The notes below the pieces were generated by a model. That model was not told the origin of the DNA, made no database searches, and saw only the letters and a program-made list of their open reading frames with translations. A program made the translations under genes and the position numbers. Of a stretch of DNA of 64,000 bases, positions 8,084 to 17,559 are shown one piece after another. Every line of letters begins with the position of its first letter. Within the stretch, counting starts at the first letter, position 1. This stretch comes from JAXMCI01 sp046349435 (lineage in GTDB: Bacteria > Pseudomonadota > Alphaproteobacteria > Dongiales > Dongiaceae), in NCBI GenBank assembly GCA_046349435.1, contig JAXMCI010000012.1, positions 124,001-188,000 on the forward strand, in the 5' to 3' direction.

Positions 8084-11056
8084 ATGCTGAGCCCGGCGGA
8101 GCAGTCGGGCCTCTCCGGCGCGGCGCTGGAGACCCGCGTGCGGCGGGCGGCGCTGCATCTCGGCGATGCCGAGCTGGCCCGCGTGGCGCGCCGGCTGGTC
8201 GCCGACGCCGAGGCCAGCGAGGTGGTCTACGAGCGCGACGGCGTGCGCGAGGCGGTGCGCATCATGCTGCGGCCGCTGCTGGTCATGCCGGAGCAGCTGA
8301 GCTACGTGCAGCGCGTCTGCCTGGAGATCGTCGACGCCCTGAAGCGCCTGCCCGAGCTCTATCTCGCGGACCCGCGGATCCGCCGCGTGGTCGCGATCAC
8401 CGAGGCGGAGGAGGGCTGGCTGCGGGACAGCTGGTCGCCGCGCCATGCCGAGGTCAATCCGGTCTATGGCCGGCTCGACGCGGTCTGCGACTTCACCAGC
8501 GCCGGCTGGCAGGACTCGCTGCACTTCATGGAGCCGAACCTGGCCGGGGTCGGCGGCATCCATTTCGGGCCGCTCGCCGAGCAGCTGGTGCTGCGCGACA
8601 TCGTGCCGGCCTTGCGGGCGTACGATCCCGGGCTGGAGATCGAGCTGCCGCTCGACCAGCGCTCGCTGTTCGTCCAGGTGCTGATCGACCACGCCCGGGC
8701 GATCGGCCGCCCGGCCAGCCGGCTCTGCTTCGTCGAGCCGCTCTACGTCCATGACGGCCCGGACGAGCAGTCCTCGCTGAGCCGCTTCCTCGCCGAGCAG
8801 CACGGGCTGGAGATCGCCCATGTCGATCCGCGCGACCTGCGCGTCGTCGGCGACGAGGTGCATTGCGGCGACCGGCCGGTCGACGTCGTCTATCGCGACT
8901 ACGAGCTGCGCGAGCTGATCGGGCTGGAGCAGGAGCTCGGCCGGCCGCTCGACGCGATGCGCCTGCTGTTCCGGCAGAACCGGGTGGTCTCGTCGCTGGT
9001 CGGCGACTTCGACCACAAGAGCTGCTGGGAGGTGCTGACCGACCCGGCCATCGCCGAGGGGCTGTTCGGCGGCGAGGCCTGCCGGCTGTTCCGCCGCCAC
9101 GTGCTGTGGACCCGCGTGCTCTCCGACCGGCGCACCACGCTGCCGCACCTGCAGCAGGGCGACCTGCTGGACTACACCCGCCGCCACCGCGAGCAGCTGG
9201 TGCTGAAGCCGAACCGCGACTATGGCGGGCACGGCGTCACCATCGGCGCGGCGACCGGGGCGGCCGAGTGGGACTCCCTGATCGAGACCGCGTCCGCCGA
9301 CGGCGCCGATCCCGAGAAGTCCTGGGTGGTGCAGGCGGCGACCCGGCTGCCGGTGCACGACTTCCCGCTGATCGGGCCGAACGGGCGGGCGCACAGCGAG
9401 CCCTTCTACACGGTGATGGGCTTTGCCGCGACCGACAACGGCCTCGGCATCCTGGCCCGCGTGTCGCAGAAGCAGGTGGTCAACGTCGCCCAGCATGGCG
9501 GCGTCGTGGCCGTGCTGGTCGGCACCCCGCCGGCCGAGCTGAAGGCGCCCAAGCGGGCGGCCGGCGGCGCCGATGCCGAGGCGGCGCTGCGCGCCCGGGT
9601 GGCCGAGCTGCGCCATCTCGACCAGGCGATCGCGCTGCTCGGCTGGGACGAGGAGACGATGCTGCCCGAGGCGGGCCGGCCGCAGCGCGGCGACCAGCTG
9701 GCGACGCTCGAGGGGCTGCGCCACGGCCTGCTCGCCTCCGACCGGCTCGGCGACCTGGTCGAGGCAGTGGCCGAGCAGCGTGCCGACGACGCCGACTGGG
9801 GGCGCGAGCTGGCGCTGCTCCGGCGCCTCAGGGCGCACGCCATCGCCCTGCCGGAGAGCCTGGTGCGGGCCTTCGCCTGCGCCCGCTCGGAATCGCTGGG
9901 CGCCTGGGAGGAGGCGCGCCGGCGCGACGACTACGGCGGCTGGGCGCCGGCCTTCGGCCGCCTGCTGCCGCTGGTGCGCGAGCGCGCCGCGGCGCTGGCC
10001 GAGGGCGACGAGCCCTATGACGCGCTGCTCGACGAGCACGAGCCGGGGCTGACCCGGGCGCGGCTCGAGCCGGTGCTGCGCGGCGTGGGATCGCGGCTGG
10101 CGGCGATCCTGCCGGCGGCGGCCGAGGCCAGCGCGGGGCGCGACGGCGCGCTCGCCGGCCGCCGCTTCGCCGAGCCGGCGCAGTGGGAGCTCTGCCGGCG
10201 CATGCTGACGGCCATCGGCTTCGACTTCGCCCGCGGCCGGCTCGATCGCTCGACCCATCCCTTCACGCTGTTCGCCGGCGCCGACGACGTGCGCATGACC
10301 ATCCGGGTGCGCGAGGACGACGTCACCCGGGCCGTGCTGACCACGCTGCACGAGGGCGGCCACGGGCTCTACGACCAGGGCTTCCGCCCGGCGGATCGCG
10401 ACCGGCTGCTCGGCGAGGCGCCGGGCATGGCGCTGCACGAGGCGCAGGCCCGCCTCTGGGAGAACCATGTCGGCCGCAGCCTGGGCTTCTGGTCCCACTG
10501 GCTGCCGACCCTGCGGCAGCTCTTCCCGGAGGCGGCCGCCGGGCTCGGGCCGGAGGACCTGCATCGGGCGGTGAGCACGGTGCGCGCCGGCGTCAACCGC
10601 GTCGGCGCCGACGAGATCTCCTACCACCTTCACATCGTGCTGCGCTTCGAGCTCGAGCTGGCGCTGCTGCATGGCGATCTCGCCCTCGGCGAGCTGCCCG
10701 CGGCGTGGGTCGAGCGCAGCCGGGCGCTGCTCGGCGTGGCACCCGCCGGCGACCGCGAGGGCGTGCTGCAGGACGTCCACTGGGCGCTCGGCATGCTCGG
10801 CTACTTCCCGACCTACACGGTGGGCAGCCTCTATGCCGCGCAGCTCGCCGAGGCCTATGCCAGGCAGCGGCCCTTCGAGGCCGAGCTCGCGGCCGGCACC
10901 TGCGACGGGCTGCTCGGCTGGCTGCGCGACCGCGTCCATCGCGTCGGCCACCGCCAGCCGGCCGAGGCGATCGTCGCCGCCGCGACCGGCAGCGGCCTCG
11001 ACGCCGCGGCCTTCTTCCGCCATCTCGCCGCGGCCGGGCACCCGGCCGCGGGGTAG
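8084..11056 (+). CDS. Fusion of an ATP-grasp-like ligase domain and M32 carboxypeptidase
   Basis: This 990-residue protein starts at ATG 8084; an upstream in-frame stretch is Arg/Gly-rich and lacks a better ribosome site. Residues 1 to about 495 resemble circularly permuted ATP-grasp proteins: LHFMEPNLAGVGGIHFG, VDVVYRDYELRELIG and VLKPNRDYGGHGVTIG near 373. Residues about 500-990 are a full M32 (Taq-type) carboxypeptidase: LGWDEETMLP near its start, the zinc motif H756-EGG-H760, and the third ligand E786 in ALHEAQARLWENHVGRS. M32 enzymes normally stand alone at about 500 residues and trim C-terminal residues. No stop or frame change lies at the junction, so the fusion is real in this sequence. 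A ligase coupled to a trimming peptidase is an inference only. Confidence 0.85.
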   Translation: MLSPAEQSGLSGAALETRVRRAALHLGDAELARVARRLVADAEASEVVYERDGVREAVRIMLRPLLVMPEQLSYVQRVCLEIVDALKRLPELYLADPRIRRVVAITEAEEGWLRDSWSPRHAEVNPVYGRLDAVCDFTSAGWQDSLHFMEPNLAGVGGIHFGPLAEQLVLRDIVPALRAYDPGLEIELPLDQRSLFVQVLIDHARAIGRPASRLCFVEPLYVHDGPDEQSSLSRFLAEQHGLEIAHVDPRDLRVVGDEVHCGDRPVDVVYRDYELRELIGLEQELGRPLDAMRLLFRQNRVVSSLVGDFDHKSCWEVLTDPAIAEGLFGGEACRLFRRHVLWTRVLSDRRTTLPHLQQGDLLDYTRRHREQLVLKPNRDYGGHGVTIGAATGAAEWDSLIETASADGADPEKSWVVQAATRLPVHDFPLIGPNGRAHSEPFYTVMGFAATDNGLGILARVSQKQVVNVAQHGGVVAVLVGTPPAELKAPKRAAGGADAEAALRARVAELRHLDQAIALLGWDEETMLPEAGRPQRGDQLATLEGLRHGLLASDRLGDLVEAVAEQRADDADWGRELALLRRLRAHAIALPESLVRAFACARSESLGAWEEARRRDDYGGWAPAFGRLLPLVRERAAALAEGDEPYDALLDEHEPGLTRARLEPVLRGVGSRLAAILPAAAEASAGRDGALAGRRFAEPAQWELCRRMLTAIGFDFARGRLDRSTHPFTLFAGADDVRMTIRVREDDVTRAVLTTLHEGGHGLYDQGFRPADRDRLLGEAPGMALHEAQARLWENHVGRSLGFWSHWLPTLRQLFPEAAAGLGPEDLHRAVSTVRAGVNRVGADEISYHLHIVLRFELELALLHGDLALGELPAAWVERSRALLGVAPAGDREGVLQDVHWALGMLGYFPTYTVGSLYAAQLAEAYARQRPFEAELAAGTCDGLLGWLRDRVHRVGHRQPAEAIVAAATGSGLDAAAFFRHLAAAGHPAAG

Positions 11057-11267
11057 CCCGTCGGGCCGCTTGCGGCCGGCGCCCGGGGCAGGCCGACAGC
11101 CTCCGCAGCGCCGCTCGGCCCAGCCATCGCGAGCTCTTCCAGGTTCGTGCGCCCCGGCCGCGCGGCGCATATCGGGCTGCGCCGCCGTTCGCAAGGGATG
11201 GTTGTGCCTGCCCCGCGGCGCGGCCTGCTAAGCTGCGATCCCGTCCTCGGCTTCGGGACTCTCCAGC

Positions 11268-11555
11268 ATGTGGTCGATCGATCCCCTGACGGCCGCCGGC
11301 GTCGTCGTCGCCACCGCGGCGACCGACGCGGTCTATGTCATGTTCACCAGCGCGGTGGTCAGCCGGCGGCGCGTGCCGGCCGCGACCTGGAGCAGCGTCT
11401 GGTACCTGCTCTCCTCCTATGCGGTGATCAGCTACACCGAGCACTGGGCCTATGTGGTGTTCGCCGCCGCCGGCTCCTGGCTCGGCGCCTTCCTGTCGAT
11501 CACCTACCTGCACCGCCCGCCCGGCGGCCCGCCGGTCGGCGCCGCCCCGGAATAG
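11268..11555 (+). CDS. Small hypothetical membrane protein
   Basis: This 95-residue protein has two to three hydrophobic segments (about 8-30, 42-60 and 60-80) separated by short polar loops such as SRRRVP, and ends in a Pro/Gly-rich tail. No family is recognised. Its start ATG 11268 has no clear Shine-Dalgarno sequence. It converges with the adenylate cyclase gene, the two stops lying only a few bases apart (11555 and 11560). Hydrophobic pattern and codon use support it as a real gene; function is unknown. Confidence 0.65.
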   Translation: MWSIDPLTAAGVVVATAATDAVYVMFTSAVVSRRRVPAATWSSVWYLLSSYAVISYTEHWAYVVFAAAGSWLGAFLSITYLHRPPGGPPVGAAPE

Positions 11556-11559
11556 CGGC

Positions 11560-13268
11560 TCAGCCGCGCAGCCGCGACAGCATCGCCTCGGCCGGGCCGT
11601 CGTCGGGAGCCAGCACCAGGCAGTCCTCGAAGCCGGCGCGGGCGGCGGCGACCTCGCCGCGGCGCCACGCCGCCAGCGCCTCGGCGTAGCGCGCCGCCAG
11701 CCGCAGGCGCTCGGGCGGCACCGCGCCGGCGCGGCCGAGGATCTCGAACAGCGGCTGCCCGCCCTCGATGCCGGCGAGCGGCACGCTGTCGACCTCGCGC
11801 AGCACGAAGCGGTCGGCGAGCGCCGCCGCGGTGCGCGCCGAGACCAGCGTGGCGACGTCGTAGAGCCGGGTCGCCTCCTCGATGCGGGCGGCGTGGTTGA
11901 CGGTGTCGCCGATCACCGTGTAGTTGCGTCGCTGCTCGGCGCCGATGCTGCCGGTCACCGCCTGTCCGCTGTCCAGCCCGATGCGCAGACGCGGCCGGTA
12001 GGCGCCCGCGCCGAAGATGCGGCGGCTCGCCTCGCCGATCGCCGGCAGCTGCGCCAGGCAGCCGAGCGCCGCCTCGGCGCTGCGCAGCGCCGCCTCGCCG
12101 GGCGGCACGAACGCTCGCACCAATAGGCCATCACCTCGTCGCCGAGATACTTGTCGATGATCCCGTCGGTGGCGGCGATGGCCTGGCCGAGCAGCGCGAA
12201 ATGCGCGTTGAGGAACTCGACCAGCTGCTCCGGCGGCACCCGCTCGCTGAGCGCGGTGAAGCCGGCGAGGTCGCAGAACATCACCGCCACCTCGCGCCGC
12301 TCGCCGCGCTCGGAGAGCGGCGCCTGCGGCCCGATCAGCTGGTCGGCGACCCGCGGGTCGACGTACCGGCCGAACAGCTCGCGGATGCGGTCGCGCATCC
12401 GCAGCCCCTCGGTCATCCGGTTGAAGGAGGCGGCGAGCCGGCCGATCTCGTCGCGCGAGCCGATCTCGATGCGGGTCTCCAGGTCGCCGCGCTCGACCGC
12501 CTCGGCGCCCTGCACCACGGAGCGGATGGCGCGGAGCAGCCGCGCCGCGCCCAGCGCCGCCACGCCGAGGCCGAGCACCGAGGCGAGCACGAAGACGACC
12601 AGGCTTGCCATCCGCGCCGTCGACTGCGCCGCCTGGGCCTCGCGCGAGACCGTCTCGAGCACCGCGAAGAGGCCGGAGCGCAGCGCCTCCAGCGCCTGGT
12701 TCAGCTGGTCGCGCATGGCGTCGAGGGTGACCAGCCGGGCCCGTGCCTCGGCGAGCGCGCGCCGCTGCAGCGCCGCCATGCAGAGATCCGCCTCCGCGTG
12801 GTAGCGCTTGCCGAGCTCCTGCACCGCGGCGAGGCGGTCGATCAGCGGCTGCAGCGCCGAGACGGCCACCGCCACGCGCTCGTTGTCGCGCTCCATGACC
12901 AGCAGCCGGCGGGCCGCCGCGCTCTCGCGCGCGAAGCCGGCCTCGGCGGCGCGGAAGGCGTCGGCCCGCTGCCCGATCGCGGCCTCGCTCGCCGCCGGAT
13001 CCTCGGCCAGCAGCAGGGCGCGGCGCAGCTCGAGCCCTTCCTCGAGCGAGCGGATGTTGCCGCGGGCGAGCGCGCCATAGGCGGGGATGGCGAACTCGAC
13101 CACCGAGTGGATCTCCTCGACCGTGGTGGCCGAGGTCTGCAGCGAGATGAAGGCGGTGACCGAGAGCAGCAGGATCAGCCCGGCGGCCAGCCCGACGAAC
13201 TTGGCCGCGAGCGACAGCCCGCCGATCGCCTTCGCCCGCTCGCCCGCCACGGTCGTCGCCTGCTGCAT
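11560..13268 (-). pseudogene. Membrane adenylate/guanylate cyclase (class III), frameshifted in the catalytic domain
   Basis: From ATG 13268 the product has a transmembrane helix, a helical periplasmic region (about 45-215), a second helix (VFVLASVLGLGVAALGA), a HAMP domain (about 245-300), and a class III cyclase domain. The first metal Asp is in VMFCDLAGFTALSER and the second in IIDKYLGDEVMAYW. Near 12118-12130 the frame shifts: MAYW continues in another frame as FVPPGEAALRSAEAALG through YTVIGDTVNHAARIEE to the stop at 11560. One missing base explains it, for example TGG for TGGG, and restoring it gives about 569 residues, a normal length. Both halves look functional, so this is either sequencing error or very recent inactivation. 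In active form it would make cAMP from ATP at the membrane. Confidence 0.85.
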
Positions 13269-13367
13269 GCCGCCGGCCTTCCCCGGTTCCCGCCCGCCAT
13301 GATGCCATAGCTGCCGCTCCGCGGGGGATCGGCCGGGCCGCCCTTGGCAGCCGTCGGCACGCCGGTA

Positions 13368-13383
13368 TACCGTCCGGTCGGTA
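13368..13383. promoter_or_regulatory. TetR-like 16-bp operator dyad
   Basis: The sequence TACCGTCCGGTCGGTA is a dyad TACCG-n-CCGG-n-CGGTA; only the two symmetric n positions break perfect symmetry. It lies between the divergent cyclase (start 13268) and 2-hydroxyacid dehydrogenase (start 13449) genes. The form is typical of TetR-family operators. No TetR gene is in the window, so the binder is unknown. Confidence 0.5.
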
Positions 13384-13448
13384 CGAACGGCGGGCAGGTC
13401 CATGGGCGACAGGGTTGCCATCGATCGACGGTCGCGGCGGGCGGGGCG

Positions 13449-14621
13449 GTGACGGCGCCGGTGCCCGGCTGGCAGCGCGCCGGCTTCAACCTCGCCGAGT
13501 TCCGCCGGCTGGCCGGCCGCCGGCTGCCGCGGCCGATCTTCGACTTCGCCGACGGCGGCGCCGAGGACGAGCGGACGCTGCGCCGCAACGAGGCGTCCTG
13601 GCTCGACTGGGAGCTGCTCTCCTGCCCGCTCAACGGCGCGGCCGAGCGCGACCTCTCGGTCGAGCTCCTCGGTCACCGGCTGTCGATGCCGGTGCTGATC
13701 GGCCCGACCGGCCTCTCCGGGCTGTTCTGGCCGGGCGGCGAGATCGCCGCGGCGAAGGCCGCGGCGGCGGCCGGCACCGGCTTCTGCCTCAGCCACGCCG
13801 CCACCTGCACGATCGAGGCGCTGGCCGCCACCGGCATGGCGCCGCGCTGGATGCAGGTCTTCGTCTATCACGACCGCGGCTTCACCCGCAGCTTCGCCGA
13901 GCGTGCCGCCGCGGCCGGCTATGACGCGCTGGTGCTGACCATCGACAACCAGCTGCTCGGCAAGCGCGAGCGCGACCTGCGCAACGGCTTCACCATCCCG
14001 CCGCGCTTCGGCCTGAAGGACAAGGCGGCGATGCTGGGCAAGCTGCCCTGGCTGAAGCGCATGGCGCCGGAGCTGCCGCGCATCTCCTTCGCCAACTATG
14101 CGCGGCCGGGGCAGCCGGCCGACCTCAAGAGCCTCGCCGGCAAGATGGCCGGCATGCTCGATCCCGGCCTGTCCTGGCGCGAGGTCGACGGGCTGCGCCA
14201 GGAATGGCGCGGGCCGTTCCTGCTCAAGGGCATCATGCACCCGGCCGAGGCCGCCGAGGCGGTGGCGCGCGGGGTCGACGCGATCATCGTCTCGAACCAT
14301 GGCGGCCGCCAGCTCGACGGCGCGCCGGCGCCGCTCGACATGCTGCCGGCGATCGTCGAGGCGGTCGACGGCCGCATCCCGGTGCTGATCGACGGCGGCA
14401 TCAGGCGCGGCGGCGACGTGGTCAAGGCGCTCGCGCTCGGCGCCGCCGCCTGCCTGATCGGCCGGCCGCATCTCTGGGGGCTGGCCGTGGCCGGCCAGGC
14501 CGGGGTCGCGCATGTGCTCGAGATCCTGCGCGCCGAGCTCGACCGCACCATGGGGCTGATGGGCGTTCGCACGCTGCGGGAGCTCGGGCCGCAATGGCTG
14601 CATCGGCGCGAGTGGCGCTGA
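13449..14621 (+). CDS. FMN-dependent alpha-hydroxy-acid dehydrogenase (LldD/mandelate type)
   Basis: This 390-residue TIM-barrel flavoenzyme oxidises an L-2-hydroxy acid to a 2-oxo acid. Family hallmarks are PIFDFADGGAEDE near the start, MPVLIGPTGLSGL, the FMN/substrate region VLTIDNQLLGKRERD, the invariant K in LLKGIMH, active-site H284 and R287 in SNHGGRQLDGAPAP, and the phosphate-binding VLIDGGIRRGGDVVKALALGA. I place the start at GTG 13449 because the preceding 35 in-frame codons are Gly/Arg-rich and overlap the operator dyad. L-lactate, mandelate and glycolate are possible substrates. Its end overlaps the HlyIII-like gene by 28 bases, so they are co-transcribed. Confidence 0.9.
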   Translation: MTAPVPGWQRAGFNLAEFRRLAGRRLPRPIFDFADGGAEDERTLRRNEASWLDWELLSCPLNGAAERDLSVELLGHRLSMPVLIGPTGLSGLFWPGGEIAAAKAAAAAGTGFCLSHAATCTIEALAATGMAPRWMQVFVYHDRGFTRSFAERAAAAGYDALVLTIDNQLLGKRERDLRNGFTIPPRFGLKDKAAMLGKLPWLKRMAPELPRISFANYARPGQPADLKSLAGKMAGMLDPGLSWREVDGLRQEWRGPFLLKGIMHPAEAAEAVARGVDAIIVSNHGGRQLDGAPAPLDMLPAIVEAVDGRIPVLIDGGIRRGGDVVKALALGAAACLIGRPHLWGLAVAGQAGVAHVLEILRAELDRTMGLMGVRTLRELGPQWLHRREWR

Positions 14622-15265
14622 GCGGCGCCGCGCCGCGCACCGGCCAGCGGAGCGAGCGCGCCGCCGACGCCGCCGTCCATGCCGCCGGGCTGTCGCTCGG
14701 CCCGCTCGCCTGCCTCGCCCTGCTGCTGGCCGCGCTCGACCGCGCCGATCTCCGCCTCGGCGTCGCGCTCGCCCTCTACGGCGCCGGGCTGATGGCGATG
14801 CTGGCCTTCTCCGCCGCCTACAACCTGGCTCCGCCGGGGCCGCTCAGGCCGTGGCTGCGGCGGCTCGACCACGCCGCCATCTTCACCATGATCGCCGGCA
14901 CCTACACGCCGGTCATGGTGGTCGCCGTCGGCGGCACGCTCGGCGCCGGGCTGCTCGCCGTCGTCTGGGCGGGCGCCCTGGCCGGGGCGGCGATCAAGCT
15001 GCTCCGCCCCGCCGGGCTGGAGCGGCTCTCGGTGCCGGCCTATCTGGCGCTCGGCTGGGCGGTGGTTCCGGCGCTCGGCCCGATCGCCCGGGCGCTGCCG
15101 GCGCTCGACCTCGCCCTGCTGCTCGGCGGCGGGCTGCTCTACAGCGCCGGCACGGTCTTCCATCTCTGGCGGCGGCTGCCCTATCACGACGCGATCTGGC
15201 ACGGCTTCGTGCTGGCCGGCGCCGCCTGCCACTACGCGGTGATCTACCGCTTGGCCATCCCCTGA
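14594..15265 (+). CDS. Hemolysin III/AdipoR-family membrane protein
   Basis: This 223-residue protein has seven predicted membrane segments and the HlyIII/PAQR pattern: LDHAAIFTMIAGTYTP in the third helix region and YHDAIWHGFVLAGAACHYAVIY in the last. In the second segment the usual S-x3-H reads FSAAYN, with Asn in place of the metal-ligand-like His; I have seen this variant in alphaproteobacterial members, so it may be a subgroup trait. The start is ATG 14594, with GGAG 11 bases upstream; a GTG at 14612 is an alternative. It overlaps the dehydrogenase gene by 28 bases. The cellular role of bacterial members is not firmly established. Confidence 0.82.
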   Translation: MAASARVALSGAAPRTGQRSERAADAAVHAAGLSLGPLACLALLLAALDRADLRLGVALALYGAGLMAMLAFSAAYNLAPPGPLRPWLRRLDHAAIFTMIAGTYTPVMVVAVGGTLGAGLLAVVWAGALAGAAIKLLRPAGLERLSVPAYLALGWAVVPALGPIARALPALDLALLLGGGLLYSAGTVFHLWRRLPYHDAIWHGFVLAGAACHYAVIYRLAIP

Positions 15266-15336
15266 GCGGGCCGCATGATGGGGCCGGTCTGGCCCGGCCT
15301 GCCCCGGCACGGGAGACAGGCGGGAGGAGGGCGGTG

Positions 15337-16581
15337 ATGCGGCGTGCGATCGTGGTCGGCGGCTCGCTCGGCGGGCTGTTCGCCGGGGCGATGCTGCTGC
15401 GGCGCGGCTGGGACGTCACCATCCTCGAGCGCTCCGAGGGGCGCCTCAGCGCGCGCGGCGCCGGGCTCGGCGTGCACCCGCCGATGCTGGAAGGGCTGCT
15501 CGCCGCCGGCTGCAAGGTCGATGCGACCGTCGGCGTCGCGGTCGCCGGGCGGGTCGTGCTCGGCCGCGACGGCAGCGAGGTGGCGGCCATCGACATGCCG
15601 CAATTCTGCACCTCCTGGGCCCGGCTCTACGCGCTGCTGAGCGATGCCGTCCCGGAGCAGCGGGTGCGGCGCGGCGCGGCGCTCGCCGGCTTCGAGCAGG
15701 ACGGCGAGGGCGTGACCGTGCGGCTGGCCGGCGGCGAGAGCCTGCGGGCCGAGCTGCTGGTGGCGGCCGACGGCACGCGCTCGACGGTGCGGCGCCAGCT
15801 GCTGCCGGCGGTCGACCTCGTCTATGCCGGCTATGTCGGCTGGCGCGGCCTGGCCGAGGAGGCCGCCTTCTCGCCGGCCGCGCACGCCGCCCTGTTCCTT
15901 CGCTTCGCCTTCGCCATGCCGCCCGGCGAGCACATCCTGGGCTATCCGGTGCCGGGCGCCGAGGACGACCTGGCGCCCGGCCGGCGGCGCTACAACTTCG
16001 TCTGGTACCGGCCGGTCGATCCCGCGGGCGAGCTGGCCGAGATGGAGACCGACGCCGCCGGGCGGCGCCATCCCGAGGGCATCCCGCCGCAGGCGATCCG
16101 GCCGGCGGTGCTGGCCAGGCTGCGCGCCGACGCCGACCGCCTGCTCTGCCCGGCCTGGGCGGAGGTGGTGCGGATCACCGGGCAGCCGCTGTTCCAGCGC
16201 ATCGGCGATCTCGAATCGCCGTGCCTGGCCTTCGGCCGGGTGGCGCTGCTCGGCGACGCCGCCTTCGTCGCCCGGCCGCACGTGGCGCGCGGCGCGATCA
16301 AGGCCGGCCACGACGCCATGGCGCTGGCCGAGGCGCTGGCCGGCGACACGCCGGTCGAGGCGGGGCTGCGCCGCTACGACGCGGTGCGCCGCCCGGCGGG
16401 CGCGGCGCTGGTCGCCGAATCCCGGCAGCTCGGCGCCTATCTCGAGGGCAGGCTGGGGCCGGTCGAGCGCGATCCGGTGGCGGTCATGCGCGACAATGGC
16501 GGGGTCGAGCCCTCCGACGTCGATGGCGGGCTGTTCTTCCGCCTGCTCGCCGAGGTCGGCTACCGGCGGGCGCGACCCTGA
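15337..16581 (+). CDS. FAD-dependent aromatic-type monooxygenase
   Basis: This 414-residue group A flavoprotein monooxygenase starts at ATG 15337 after a strong GGGAGGAGGG. The N-terminal dinucleotide motif is VVGGSLGGLFAGAMLLRRGWDV. The middle region has LLVAADGTRSTVRRQ (DG motif), and the C-terminal FAD-binding segment is ALLGDAAFVARPHVARGAIK (GD motif). This pattern is closest to 2,6-dihydroxypyridine 3-hydroxylase-like enzymes, which insert one oxygen atom into a ring using NAD(P)H. The substrate is unknown and no ring-cleavage genes are adjacent. A fucosyltransferase-like gene begins 13 bases downstream. Confidence 0.87.
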   Translation: MRRAIVVGGSLGGLFAGAMLLRRGWDVTILERSEGRLSARGAGLGVHPPMLEGLLAAGCKVDATVGVAVAGRVVLGRDGSEVAAIDMPQFCTSWARLYALLSDAVPEQRVRRGAALAGFEQDGEGVTVRLAGGESLRAELLVAADGTRSTVRRQLLPAVDLVYAGYVGWRGLAEEAAFSPAAHAALFLRFAFAMPPGEHILGYPVPGAEDDLAPGRRRYNFVWYRPVDPAGELAEMETDAAGRRHPEGIPPQAIRPAVLARLRADADRLLCPAWAEVVRITGQPLFQRIGDLESPCLAFGRVALLGDAAFVARPHVARGAIKAGHDAMALAEALAGDTPVEAGLRRYDAVRRPAGAALVAESRQLGAYLEGRLGPVERDPVAVMRDNGGVEPSDVDGGLFFRLLAEVGYRRARP

Positions 16582-16594
16582 GAGCGCAGCGGGG

Positions 16595-17512
16595 ATGACC
16601 GACCCGGAGCCGCAGATCGTCGTCTCCCACGGCACCGGCCGGATGGCCAACCGCATGTTCCAGCTGATGCTCGGCCAGGAGCTGCGGCGCCGCGCCGGCT
16701 GCGGCCGCCTGGTCGGCTACGCCCTGCCGCGCTGGTCGATCGTGGGGCCGCCGGCGCAGCCGATCCTCCAGCCCAGCCTGGTGCTGCGCGGCCACGTCTT
16801 CGACCTCGACGAGATCGCCTATCTCCTGCGCACCGGCACGCTGCGCACGGTGGTGATCGAGGGCTGGGGCATGCGGCTGCCGAACTTCGGCCCGGCGGCG
16901 CAGTACCGGGCGCTGTTCCCGGCCACCCCGGAGGGCTACCGCGCGGCCGAGGACGAGCTCGTCATCCATGTCCGCACCGGCGACATCGTCAACCTGCACC
17001 ACTACCTCTACTGCCCCTTGCCCTTCTCGTTCTACGAGCGGGCGATCGCGGAGAGCGGCCTCAGGCCGGTGTTCATGGGCGAGATCGGCGTCGACGGCTA
17101 TTCCGTCGCGCTGCGGCAGCGCTTCGCCGGCGCGCGCTTCCTCGAGCCGCAGTCGGTGGATGCCGACTTCAACACGATCCGCACCGCGCGGCATGCGGCG
17201 CTCAGCGTCAGCTCCTATGCCTGGATGGCGGCCTGGCTGTCCGAGACGCTGGCCACCATCCGCTACCCGGTCTTCCGCATGCTCGACCCGCGCAACGGCG
17301 AGACCTTCCTGACGCCGCTCGACGACCCGCGCTACCTCTTCTACGAGCTCGGCGGCCCGCCGCAGAAGGCGGGCACGGCAGAGTTCCTGGCCTGGGCCGG
17401 GCAGCAGGCGACGCCGCCGGCGCTGAGCCGGGCGCAGCTCGTCGCGCTGATCTTCGCGGCCGCCCAGGAGACGCGGCGGGTCTGGCCGCCGACCTGGCAG
17501 GCGGGGTCGTAG
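16595..17512 (+). CDS. Fucosyltransferase-like glycosyltransferase (O-FucT/GT11 superfamily)
   Basis: This 305-residue protein begins VVSHGTGRMANRMFQLMLG, the donor-site loop seen in alpha-1,2-fucosyltransferases. It has the superfamily motif H125-V-R-T-G-D130 in IHVRTGDIVNLHHYLYCPLP, then SVSSYAWMAAWLSE near the C-terminus, like the S-x-FS-W segment of this class. It would transfer a deoxyhexose from a nucleotide sugar onto a glycan. It is not surrounded by other surface polysaccharide genes, so the acceptor is unknown. The ribosome site is weak (GGGG just before ATG 16595); coupling to the monooxygenase gene 13 bases upstream is likely. Confidence 0.75.
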   Translation: MTDPEPQIVVSHGTGRMANRMFQLMLGQELRRRAGCGRLVGYALPRWSIVGPPAQPILQPSLVLRGHVFDLDEIAYLLRTGTLRTVVIEGWGMRLPNFGPAAQYRALFPATPEGYRAAEDELVIHVRTGDIVNLHHYLYCPLPFSFYERAIAESGLRPVFMGEIGVDGYSVALRQRFAGARFLEPQSVDADFNTIRTARHAALSVSSYAWMAAWLSETLATIRYPVFRMLDPRNGETFLTPLDDPRYLFYELGGPPQKAGTAEFLAWAGQQATPPALSRAQLVALIFAAAQETRRVWPPTWQAGS

Positions 17513-17559
17513 GCGCGGCTACGGCGGCCGGTGTGCGCCGGCAAAGGCACCGGATCGGG

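Noticed and set aside
7160..11194. Very long antisense reading frame (over 1300 codons) opposite the ATP-grasp/M32 gene
   Set aside because: It is Arg/Gly/His/Ala-rich with no domain signal, and such frames are expected opposite GC-rich genes; the plus-strand proteins carry clear catalytic motifs.
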